NCBI GenBank assembly: GCA_002205125.1
Contig: NIOE01000016.1
Coordinates: 1-64,000, forward strand
Direction: 5' to 3'
Source: Roseateles noduli
GTDB lineage: Bacteria; Pseudomonadota; Gammaproteobacteria; Burkholderiales; Burkholderiaceae_C
Length of the DNA: 64,000 nucleotides
A program made the position numbers and the translations under genes. Positions 17,941-25,865 of the stretch are shown piece by piece. The notes below the pieces were generated by a model. It had not been told where the DNA came from, did no database searches, and was given only the letters and a program-made list of their open reading frames with translations. Position 1 is the stretch's first letter; each line of letters opens with the position of its first letter.

Positions 17941-19092
17941 ATGTCGTCAAAAGTCGATTTCGATAACATGACCGGGTTGCCGGTCCCCTGGGCGCCCGAA
18001 CGCCCATTCAACGATCTGCCTCCGCTGCCCCCCGTCGCCGAGCTGGAATCACGCGCCGTGCTCAAGCAATGCGTGGCCTCCCGAGCCGCGCTTGCCGGCC
18101 TGAAGCAGGCCGCCGAACTGATCCCCAACCAGACGATGTTGATCAACACGATCCCCATCCTGGAGGCCAAGGACAGCTCGGAGATCGAGAACATCGTCAC
18201 CACGGCCGACAAGCTGTTCCAGTTCGCCCAGGGCCCCGAGGCCGCCGCCGACGCGGCGACCAAGGAGGCGCTGCGCTACCGCACCGCCCTGTATGCGGGC
18301 TTCCAGTCGCTGGCGAGCCGGCCCCTGTGCACGACCACCGCGGTCCAGATCTGCAGCACGCTCAAGGATGCGGACATGGACATCCGCCGCGTCCCCGGCA
18401 CCCAACTCGCGAACACCATCACGGGTCAGATCATCTACACGCCGCCCGAAGGCGAGGCCCGGCTGCGCGACATGCTGGCGAACTGGGAGCGCTTCCTCCA
18501 TGAGACGGTCGAGCTGGACCCGCTGGTGCGCATGGCCGTCGGCCACTACCAGTTCGAGGCGATCCATCCCTTCACCGACGGCAACGGCCGGACCGGGCGG
18601 ATCCTCAACATCCTCCACCTGATCCAGGAAGACCTGCTCTCGCTGCCGATCCTCTACCTCAGCCGCTACGTGATCGCGCACAAGAACGACTACTACCGCC
18701 TGCTGCTGGAGGTCACCCGAGACCACGCCTGGGAACCCTGGGTGATGTTCATGTTGAAGGCCGTCGAAGAGACGGCCCACTGGACGACCGACAAGATCCT
18801 CGCGATCCGCGCGCTGTCTGAAGCGGCGGTGAGTCACGTCCGTCAGCACCTGCCGAAGATCTACAGCCGTGAGCTGGTCGATGCGATCTTCGAGCAACCG
18901 TACTGCCGCATCGGCACGCTGGTCGACAAGGGCATCGCGCAACGACAGGCCGCCTCGCGCTACTTGCAGGAACTGGTGGACATCGGTGTCCTGGAGGAGA
19001 TCAAGGCCGGCAAGGAGAAACTGTTCATCCATCCGAGACTGCTGGCGCTGCTCGCGAGCGACGCGAACGACATCCCCGGCTACGCCCGTTGA
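17941..19092 (+). CDS. Fic-domain protein adenylyltransferase
   Basis: 383 residues. The Fic active-site motif [12 protein letters not shown] occupies residues 209-220 (His209). An N-terminal class II-type inhibitory motif, SSEIEN with Glu83, lies at residues 79-84, so the enzyme is expected to be autoinhibited. The C-terminus (about 320-383) resembles a winged helix ([20 protein letters not shown]). Known relatives AMPylate target proteins using ATP. The start at 17941 ([10 protein letters not shown]) is preferred over upstream in-frame starts because the same MSSK-type start is mirrored in the two upstream repeats. No antitoxin gene is adjacent. Confidence 0.9.
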   Translation: MSSKVDFDNMTGLPVPWAPERPFNDLPPLPPVAELESRAVLKQCVASRAALAGLKQAAELIPNQTMLINTIPILEAKDSSEIENIVTTADKLFQFAQGPEAAADAATKEALRYRTALYAGFQSLASRPLCTTTAVQICSTLKDADMDIRRVPGTQLANTITGQIIYTPPEGEARLRDMLANWERFLHETVELDPLVRMAVGHYQFEAIHPFTDGNGRTGRILNILHLIQEDLLSLPILYLSRYVIAHKNDYYRLLLEVTRDHAWEPWVMFMLKAVEETAHWTTDKILAIRALSEAAVSHVRQHLPKIYSRELVDAIFEQPYCRIGTLVDKGIAQRQAASRYLQELVDIGVLEEIKAGKEKLFIHPRLLALLASDANDIPGYAR

Positions 19093-19168
19093 CGAAGCTT
19101 TACCGCGGCGTCATCGGCGTTCGCGCATGGCGCGGCGATGCTGCGGGCTCCACTTCAGCGGAGTTCAC

Positions 19169-19453
19169 ATGAAAGCAGTCCTGACCGCCATGGCCGGCGC
19201 CGTGATCGCGACCCTGGCCCTCACCGCCCTGCCCGCGCACGCCCAGAACGGCAAGGCGGCCCAGAAGCTCGAGGACCGGTTCGCCGCCGCGGACAAGGAC
19301 CACGACGGCAAGCTCACCAAGGCCGAAGCCGAGGCCGGCATGCCCCGCCTGGCCAAGCACTTCGACGAGGTCGATACGCAGAAGACCGGCTCGGTCACCC
19401 TCGACCAGGTCAAGCAGTACGCCGCGGCCCAGATGAAGGACCGCAAGAAGTAA
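19169..19453 (+). CDS. Exported EF-hand protein
   Basis: 94 residues with a clear signal peptide ending ALPAHA (about residue 25). One canonical EF-hand loop, DKDHDGKLTKAE, follows; a second, degenerate loop, DTQKTGSVTLDQ, lacks several ligands. It is probably a small periplasmic calcium-binding protein. Monocistronic; a hairpin follows at 19539. Confidence 0.85.
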   Translation: MKAVLTAMAGAVIATLALTALPAHAQNGKAAQKLEDRFAAADKDHDGKLTKAEAEAGMPRLAKHFDEVDTQKTGSVTLDQVKQYAAAQMKDRKK

Positions 19454-19538
19454 GACCGGCGTGGGTGCCGCGCCACATCCAGGCACGATCTTCGATCGCA
19501 GTCGCCGCGCGCCGCTCCCCCATCGTCATCAGCCGTGC

Positions 19539-19576
19539 GAGGGGATCCGCCGGATCCCCTCCCTCTTCGGAGGGGG
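19539..19576. repeat. Overlapping hairpins in a 351-bp gap
   Basis: GAGGGGATCCG (19539-19549) pairs perfectly with CGGATCCCCTC (19551-19561), and a second arm set (CCCTCC...GGAGGG) follows directly to about 19576. The 19454-19804 gap holds nothing else I can support. No clear T-tract follows, so these may be a palindromic unit rather than a terminator. Confidence 0.45.
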
Positions 19577-19804
19577 TGATCCCGCTTCGCGGCGACACCT
19601 CCGGAGTCCGCGATGACATGGACGTGCGGCTCAGCCGCACATCCGCGCCATCGTCGACGCGGTCTCACTGCCATCGAGCACGTCGCTCAACGGAAATCAA
19701 TCCTCTTTCGGAGCCCCCTCCCCGCCGATCGCCGCAGCGTCTGAATGCGCCGAAGAATCCGATCCATTGCCGCCAGCGCGGCGTCATGGACGAGTTCGCA
19801 TCAC

Positions 19805-21145
19805 ATGTTCCGGGCAGCGGTCAGGGAGTCTCAACAAGCCTCGTGGATGGGCAGCATCCGCGTGGCGCGGCGGCCGGAGGCCGGCATCGTCGCGGCGGTC
19901 GCCGTCGGGCTGGCGCTCGCGCTGATCGCCTTCGCGCTGATCGGTCAGGTCTCGCGCAAGGCCCGCGTGCCGGGTCTGCTGATGCCGGTCGGCGGCCTGC
20001 TGCAGGTCGCCGCGCCACTGGCGGGACAGGTCGAGGATCTGCTCGTCGACGAGGGCGACGCGGTGCGACGCGGGCAGCCCCTGGTGCGCATCCGCAGCGA
20101 ACGCGTGGTCGACGGCGGCGACATGACCGCGCTCAACCTGCGCGCGGTCGAGGCGCGACGCGACAGCCTGAGCACCGAACGCCAATTGCAGCGGCGTCAG
20201 GCCGACGAACGCCGCGAGACGATCGCCGCGCGCCTGCGGAGCCTGCGTGTCGAGACGGACCAGGCGACCGAAGAGCTCGACATGGTCCGGCAGCGCGTCG
20301 AACTCGCCCAGCGGAGCCGCCAGCGCTACGCCGCGCTGGCCGCGAACGGCTACGTGTCCGAGGTCCAGGCCCAGCAGAAGGACGAGGAGCTGCTCGATCT
20401 GCGTGCGCGTGAGCGCGGCGCGCAACGCGCGATCGAAGCGCTGGCGCGCGAGGCGCGAGCGCTCGATGCCGAGCTCGCCTCGATTCCGACGAGCCTGGCC
20501 ACCTCGATGACGCAGCTTGACCGCGTCGTGGCGCAGCTGGAGCAGGAACGCGCCGAGCTGCAGGCCCGCGCCGGTGTCGCCGTCACCGCGCCCCGCGACG
20601 GCCACGTGAGCGCCCTGCCCTTGCGCGCCGGGCAATCGGTCCAGGCGGGGCAGACGCTGGTCTCGCTCGTCCCGACGCCCGATGCATCGTCCGCATCGGC
20701 GGCATCGCCGCCTTCGAATGCATCGAATGAGAAGCGCGCTGCTTCCGCCGCCGCTTCGCCGCGCCTCCTCGCGCAGCTGTATGCACCGAGCCGCACGGTG
20801 GGCTTCATCCAGCCCGGCCAGCCGGTGTGGCTGCGCTACGCCGCCTACCCGTACCAGAAGTTCGGGATGGCCAGAGGCGAGGTCGCGGGCGTGAGCCCCA
20901 CGCCCATCGCGCCGCAGGACCTGCCGGCCGGTCAGGCGCAGGCGCTGGCCAGTGCGGCGCAGGCGAACGAGCCGCTGTACCGGATCGACGTGCGCCTGGA
21001 CCGCGAGGACATCGCCGCCTATGGCCGCGACCTGCCGCTGCGCGCCGGCATGGCGCTGGACGCCGACGTCACGCTGGAGCACCGGCGCATCTGGGAATGG
21101 CTGCTAGAACCGCTGCTCGCCACCGCCCGGCGGGTCCAGCCTTGA
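19805..21145 (+). CDS. HlyD-family membrane fusion protein (bacteriocin exporter adaptor)
   Basis: 446 residues. One inner-membrane helix (about residues 27-47) is followed by a biotinyl-lipoyl-like hybrid motif (VAAPLAGQVEDLLVDEGDAV), a long alpha-helical coiled-coil hairpin (about 110-260), and a C-terminal beta domain (GVAVTAPRDGHVSAL onward). The N-terminus, MFRAAVRESQQASWMGSI, fits the family that partners C39-peptidase ABC exporters. ATG at 19805 is chosen on that basis. Its stop overlaps the exporter's TTG start (TTGA), so the two are coupled. No TolC gene is in the window. Confidence 0.9.
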   Translation: MFRAAVRESQQASWMGSIRVARRPEAGIVAAVAVGLALALIAFALIGQVSRKARVPGLLMPVGGLLQVAAPLAGQVEDLLVDEGDAVRRGQPLVRIRSERVVDGGDMTALNLRAVEARRDSLSTERQLQRRQADERRETIAARLRSLRVETDQATEELDMVRQRVELAQRSRQRYAALAANGYVSEVQAQQKDEELLDLRARERGAQRAIEALAREARALDAELASIPTSLATSMTQLDRVVAQLEQERAELQARAGVAVTAPRDGHVSALPLRAGQSVQAGQTLVSLVPTPDASSASAASPPSNASNEKRAASAAASPRLLAQLYAPSRTVGFIQPGQPVWLRYAAYPYQKFGMARGEVAGVSPTPIAPQDLPAGQAQALASAAQANEPLYRIDVRLDREDIAAYGRDLPLRAGMALDADVTLEHRRIWEWLLEPLLATARRVQP

Positions 21146-23232
21146 CGGTCCGCCCCACGCTCCTGCTCCAGTCCGAGATCGCCGAATGCGGCCTGGCCTG
21201 CCTGGCCATGGTCGCGTCGGCACACGGGACCGTCGCGCCGCTGCCGGAGTTGCGCCGCCGTTTCCCCGCGGCGCTGAAGGGCATGCAGCTGCGCCACCTC
21301 ATCGAGGTCGGCGCCGGACTCGGCTTCTCCGGCCGGCCGTTGAAACTGGACCTTTCCGAGCTCGGCCACCTGTCGCTGCCCTGCATCCTGCACTGGGACC
21401 TGCGCCACTACGTCGTGCTGACCCAGGTCCGCGGCCGTCGCGTCACCGTGCTCGATCCGGCGGTCGGCGAACGCCGCCTCACGCTCGACGAGGTCTCCGC
21501 GCACTTCACCGGCGTCGCGCTCGAACTGACGCCGAACGCCGACTTCCAGCCCGCCGCGCCCGCCCCGCGCGTCTCGCTGGGCGCGCTCACCGGCAAGGTG
21601 CTGGGCCTGCGCCGCTCGCTGCTGCAGATCGGGCTGGTCGCGCTGGTGCTGGAGCTCTTCGCGATCGTCGCGCCGCTGTGCCAGCAGCTCATCGTCGACG
21701 ACGTCCTCAGCTCAGGCGACCGCGACCTGCTGAAGGTGCTGGTGCTCGGCTTCGGCCTGCTGCTGGCGACGCAGACGGCGTTGGGCCTCGCGCGCTCGTG
21801 GCTGCTGATCCTGCTCACGCAGACGCTGTCGCTGCAGTGGCGCGCCAACGTCTTCGCCCATCTGCTGCGGCTGCCGGTCGCGTTCTTCGAGCGTCGCCAC
21901 CTCGGCGACATCAGCTCGCGCTTCGGCGCGGTCGAGGCGATCCAGAAGACGCTGACCAGCGCCGCGATCGAGGCCGTCCTCGACGGGCTGATGGCCGCGG
22001 CGGCGCTGGTCATGATGCTGGTCTACGCCTGGCAGCTCGCGCTCGTGGTGCTGGGTGCCGTCGCGCTGTACGGGCTGCTGCGCTGGGCCGCCTACCGGCC
22101 GATGAAGGAAGCGGCCGCGGAGCGCCTGATCGTCGCCGCGCGGGAGCACTCGCATTTCCTGGAGACGCTGCGCGCGATCACGCCGCTGAAGCTGTTCGGA
22201 CGCGAGCAGGAGCGCCGCGCGCAGTGGCAGAACCTGATCGTCGAGGTGCAGAACCGCGACGTCCGCACGGCCGGACTGTCGATGGCGATCAGCGCGGCCA
22301 ACACCTGCCTCTTCGGCCTGGAGAACCTGCTGGTGCTGTTCCTGGGCGCCGGGCTGATCCTGGACGGCCAGCAGGCCGGCGCGGTGGCGATGACGGTGGG
22401 CATGCTGTTCGCATTCCTCAGCTACAAGGCGCAGTTCAGCGGGCGCGTGTCGGCGCTGATCGACTATGCGGTCGAGTGGCGCATGCTGGGCCTGCACGCC
22501 GAGCGTCTGGCCGACATCGCGCTGGAGCCGCCCGAGCCGGACGAGGTGCCGGCGAGCGACCTCGCGCACCTGGACGCGAGCCTCGAACTGCGCGACGTCA
22601 GCTTCCGCTACGGCGCGCACGAGCCGTGGATTCTCCGCCATGTGGACCTGACCGTGCCGGCGGGCCAGAGCGTCGCGATCACCGGGCCCAGCGGCGCGGG
22701 CAAGACGACCTTGCTGAAGGTGATGCTGGGGCTGCTGGAACCGGTCGAGGGCGAGGTGCGCTACGGCGGCCTGCCGCTGCGGCAGCTGGGTCTGAAGAAC
22801 GTGCGCGCCCGCATCGGCACGGTGATGCAGGAGGACGTGCTATTGACGGGCTCGCTCGCGGACAACATCGCGTTCTTCGACGCGCGACCGGACCCGGAGC
22901 GTGTGCAGGCCTGCGCGTCGCTGGCGCAGATCCACGAGGACATCGCCGGCATGCCGATGGGGTATCAGACGCTGGTCGGCGATCTCGGCAGCGGGCTGTC
23001 GGGCGGGCAGAAGCAGCGGCTGCTGCTGGCGCGCGCGCTGTACCGCGGGCCGGGCATCCTGGCGCTCGACGAGGCGACCAGCCACCTGGACGTCGCGCGC
23101 GAACGCGCGGTCACGGCGAACCTCGCCGGCCTGACGCTGACGCGGCTGATGATCGCGCACCGGCCGGACACGATCGCGGGCGCGCAGCGCGTGGTGGTGC
23201 TGGAAGGCGGCGCGTTGCGCGAGGTGACATGA
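21142..23232 (+). CDS. C39-peptidase ABC exporter (double-glycine peptide processing)
   Basis: 696 residues in three parts. The N-terminal C39 cysteine peptidase has all catalytic residues in place: Gln10 and Cys16 in QSEIAECGLAC, His89 in RHYVVL, and Asp105 in LDP. A six-helix ABC membrane domain spans about 160-440. The nucleotide-binding domain has Walker A GPSGAGKTT, signature LSGGQKQR and Walker B ILALDEATSHLD. Enzymes of this type cleave leaders after GG and export the core. The TTG start overlaps the hlyD stop. A double-glycine peptide gene lies 122 bp downstream, a natural substrate. Confidence 0.93.
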   Translation: MTVRPTLLLQSEIAECGLACLAMVASAHGTVAPLPELRRRFPAALKGMQLRHLIEVGAGLGFSGRPLKLDLSELGHLSLPCILHWDLRHYVVLTQVRGRRVTVLDPAVGERRLTLDEVSAHFTGVALELTPNADFQPAAPAPRVSLGALTGKVLGLRRSLLQIGLVALVLELFAIVAPLCQQLIVDDVLSSGDRDLLKVLVLGFGLLLATQTALGLARSWLLILLTQTLSLQWRANVFAHLLRLPVAFFERRHLGDISSRFGAVEAIQKTLTSAAIEAVLDGLMAAAALVMMLVYAWQLALVVLGAVALYGLLRWAAYRPMKEAAAERLIVAAREHSHFLETLRAITPLKLFGREQERRAQWQNLIVEVQNRDVRTAGLSMAISAANTCLFGLENLLVLFLGAGLILDGQQAGAVAMTVGMLFAFLSYKAQFSGRVSALIDYAVEWRMLGLHAERLADIALEPPEPDEVPASDLAHLDASLELRDVSFRYGAHEPWILRHVDLTVPAGQSVAITGPSGAGKTTLLKVMLGLLEPVEGEVRYGGLPLRQLGLKNVRARIGTVMQEDVLLTGSLADNIAFFDARPDPERVQACASLAQIHEDIAGMPMGYQTLVGDLGSGLSGGQKQRLLLARALYRGPGILALDEATSHLDVARERAVTANLAGLTLTRLMIAHRPDTIAGAQRVVVLEGGALREVT

Positions 23233-23354
23233 CCTGGCGCTTCTCCCCCTTTCGGTGGCCCCCGCCGGGACCCGCTCGCGGGGGAATGCTTCAGCGGGCT
23301 CATAGCCCTAGAGTCGATTCATCCCCAACCCCTGAACCTCAACCTGAAAGGCTG

Positions 23355-23594
23355 ATGATGTTTGAAGAGCTGACGACGCAGGAGATCGCGCTGGTGAGCG
23401 GCGGCGATCGCTGGGCGGCCACGCCGGAAGGCCGCATGCCGTGCCTGTACAGCGTGGCGATGAGCGTCCCCCTGCCGGGAGGCGCGGGAGCGGCAGGAGC
23501 CGCAGGCGCTGTGGGTGTGGCGAGCGGTGCGCCGGGCCTGGTGCCGATGACGAGCCTGTCCTTGCCGGCGAAGGTGGCGTTCATGAGCCGCTGA
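23355..23594 (+). CDS. Double-glycine leader precursor peptide 1 (microcin-like)
   Basis: 79 residues. A 17-residue leader, MMFEELTTQEIALVSGG, fits C39 double-glycine leaders (hydrophobic positions before GG). The 62-residue core starts DRWAATPEGRMP and becomes very Gly/Ala-rich (PGGAGAAGAAGAVGVASGAPG), recalling colicin-V-type and two-peptide bacteriocins. The core has a single cysteine. AAAGG lies just upstream. Its leader and first core residues closely match the peptide at 27704. It lies 122 bp after its likely exporter gene. The antimicrobial role is inferred. Confidence 0.8.
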   Translation: MMFEELTTQEIALVSGGDRWAATPEGRMPCLYSVAMSVPLPGGAGAAGAAGAVGVASGAPGLVPMTSLSLPAKVAFMSR

Positions 23595-23644
23595 TCGTGG
23601 CCTGGCGGCACGGACGTTTGCGAGAGGCTTGCAGACGTCCAAGA

Positions 23645-23679
23645 GAAAAGGGCCGGCGCGAGCATGTCGCGCCGGCCCT
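23645..23679 (-). terminator. Rho-independent terminator of the binding-protein gene
   Basis: A 13-bp perfect stem, AGGGCCGGCGCGA (23649-23661) with TCGCGCCGGCCCT (23667-23679) and a 5-base loop. Read on the minus strand it is followed by TTTTCTCTT. It lies after the minus-strand gene ending at 23775, and the hairpin could also act on peptide 1 transcripts. Confidence 0.8.
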
Positions 23680-23774
23680 GCCGATGATCAGCAACGTCCC
23701 AGCGGCCACGGCAGCCGGATCACGAGGAGGTCACCGTGAGCTCACGGTGGGATCACTCGGCGATCACTTAGCGA

Positions 23775-24566
23775 TCACTTGTTGTCGATCGGCTTGCTGA
23801 CGTCGCGTTCGAACCACTTGGTGGAGATCTTGGCGTAGGTGCCGTCGGCCTGGAGGTCGGCGAGGGCCTTGTCGATGGCGGCCTGGAACTTGGGGCTGCC
23901 CTTGCGGAACGGGATGGCGTTGGTGGCGGGCTTTCCGATGGCGGCGCCGGCCTTGACCGGCAGCTTGGTCTTCTCCTTGAGGTAGGGGATGAGCAGGCTG
24001 TCGTTGAGTGCGGCGTCGATGCGGCCGGTGGCGAGGTCCTGGAGGTACTCGGTGGCGCCGGGATAGGTGCGGACTTCGGCGCCGTCCCAGGACTTGGCGA
24101 GTTCGGCGAAGTTGCTGCCCTGGCCGACGCCGATCTTCTTGCCCTTGAGGTCCGCGGCGGTGTTGAGCGGGCGGGTCTCGTTGGCGCGGATGATCAGCTG
24201 CGGATACGAGGTGACGTAGGGCGCGCTGAAGTCGAAGGTCTTGCGGCGTTCGTCGGTGGCGGCGACCTGGTTGACGATGACGTCGTACTTGCCGGCCTGG
24301 AGGCCGGCGAGGATGCCGCTCCACTCGGTGGTGGTGAATTCGGGCTTGACGCCGAGCTTGGCGGCGAGGGCCTTGGCGATGTCGACGTCGAAGCCGTCGA
24401 GCTGGCCCTTGGCGTCCTTGAAGTTGAACGGCGGGTAGGTGCCCTCGACGGCGACGCGCAGCGTGCCGCGGGACTTCACGTCGTCGAGCAGGTCGGCGGC
24501 ATGGGCCGCGAGCGAAGCGCCGACTAGCAGCGCGGCTGCGATCAGGGAAGTGCGGAGTGCTTTCAT
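23775..24566 (-). CDS. Amino-acid ABC transporter periplasmic binding protein (family 3)
   Basis: 263 residues with a signal peptide (cleavage near ASLAAHA) and the family-3 signature GTYPPFNFKDAKGQLDGFDV. Downstream blocks include ATDERRKTFDFSAPYV and a C-terminal DGTYAKISTKWF. It is similar in style to cystine or polar amino-acid binding proteins. No permease or ATPase genes are beside it, so it is an orphan component. A terminator follows at 23645-23679. It sits inside the bacteriocin-like block but has no obvious tie to it. Confidence 0.9.
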   Translation of the reverse strand: MKALRTSLIAAALLVGASLAAHAADLLDDVKSRGTLRVAVEGTYPPFNFKDAKGQLDGFDVDIAKALAAKLGVKPEFTTTEWSGILAGLQAGKYDVIVNQVAATDERRKTFDFSAPYVTSYPQLIIRANETRPLNTAADLKGKKIGVGQGSNFAELAKSWDGAEVRTYPGATEYLQDLATGRIDAALNDSLLIPYLKEKTKLPVKAGAAIGKPATNAIPFRKGSPKFQAAIDKALADLQADGTYAKISTKWFERDVSKPIDNK

Positions 24567-24733
24567 GGGGCCCCTCGTTGTTCGTAGGAAGGGCCGATGT
24601 TGCCACCAGTCGCCCCCGTCAACGGGCATATGGATATGCCGCGCAAGACATGAGGGACAGGGGTAGCGGCCGGCGGCCTGCGGCCCACGACCGGCTGGTG
24701 ACGGGCAGTGGGTGACGGTGGAGGCGTCGGCGG

Positions 24734-25846
24734 TCAGAACGCGTGCCGCATCCCCAGCGCAAAGACGGTGGGTTTCTCCCCGACGCCGACGCCCAGCGGA
24801 TTGATGGCGAAGTCGTAGGCGGCGCGGGCCTGGTTGTCGATGCGCGAGACATAGGCGTAGAAGCCGGTGCGCTTGGTCAGGGTGTAGTCCGCGCCCAGCG
24901 TCCACTGCCGCGAGCCGGTGCTGTCGCCGGCGGCGACGAAGCCGACGCGCGTGCCTGCGGGACCCTTGCCCTCGCCCGCGTGGGTGAAGCTGGCGCGCAG
25001 GCTGGTCGCGCCGATCTGCCAGGTCGCGGCGACGAAGACGCTGTCGCGCGTCAACGCGCCGATCGGCGTCTCGTAGCGCAGGCGCTCCACGGCGGTGGCG
25101 AGTCGCCCCGGCCCGAAGCGGTAGGCGGCGCCGAGCTTGGTGGCGGAGTCCGTGAGCTGCGGGCCCTGGTAGTCGCGGTGCTGCTCGTGGGCGAGCGCGA
25201 GGTTCCAGGGGCCCTCTTCCCAGGTGACGGAGGCGGACAGCAGTTGCGGCCGCGCGCCGTTCGGACCGACCTCGCCATCGTTGAAGGCGTAGGCGATGCG
25301 GCCCACGAGGCCGGCGAGCACGGAGTCGCCGCTCCACGCCGGGGTCCAGTACTGGACGATGTTCTGCTGCCGCCGGTCGAAGGACGCGGTGTTGCCGAGG
25401 TGGTTGGTGGTCGGCGCGGAGCCGTTGGCCATCAACGCCATGTAGCCGGCGGTCGTGGGATACCAGGGGTCAAGCGTGCTGGTCGCCAGCAGGTAGGGCG
25501 TGCCCCAGTGGCCGGCGAACAGCAGGCCGTAGGGCGTCTGCAGCCCGACGCGCGTATCGCGGTTGGCGAGGGACGGACCGACGCCGGTATCGAGGGCGAG
25601 CGAGCCCTCGATCTGGAACAACGCCTGGACGCCGTCGCCCAGGTCTTCGACGCCGCGGAAGCCGATGACGGAACGGTTGTTGGACTCGCGGTCGACGGCG
25701 CGGTCACGCGGCGAATGGCTGGCATCGGCGTGCTCGAGCGAGACGTTGAGCCGGCCGTAGATCGTGACGGTGGATTGGGCGTGGGCGGCGGCCGCGACGA
25801 GCGCGAGGCTGCCCAGGGCCAAGGGAGGAAGGAAGCGGCAATGCAT
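24734..25846 (-). CDS. Gram-negative general porin (Burkholderiales type)
   Basis: 370 residues; signal peptide ending AAAAHA, then QSTVTIYGRLNVSLEHAD, the standard start of betaproteobacterial trimeric porins. It has the VIGFRGVEDLGDGVQALFQIE signature in two adjacent blocks and a C-terminal aromatic residue (RHAF) needed for outer-membrane assembly. It begins 19 bp after the CPBP gene on the same strand and may be co-transcribed with it. Substrate selectivity is not predictable. Confidence 0.92.
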   Translation of the reverse strand: MHCRFLPPLALGSLALVAAAAHAQSTVTIYGRLNVSLEHADASHSPRDRAVDRESNNRSVIGFRGVEDLGDGVQALFQIEGSLALDTGVGPSLANRDTRVGLQTPYGLLFAGHWGTPYLLATSTLDPWYPTTAGYMALMANGSAPTTNHLGNTASFDRRQQNIVQYWTPAWSGDSVLAGLVGRIAYAFNDGEVGPNGARPQLLSASVTWEEGPWNLALAHEQHRDYQGPQLTDSATKLGAAYRFGPGRLATAVERLRYETPIGALTRDSVFVAATWQIGATSLRASFTHAGEGKGPAGTRVGFVAAGDSTGSRQWTLGADYTLTKRTGFYAYVSRIDNQARAAYDFAINPLGVGVGEKPTVFALGMRHAF

Positions 25847-25865
25847 CGGAGCGAACGAGGTGGCG

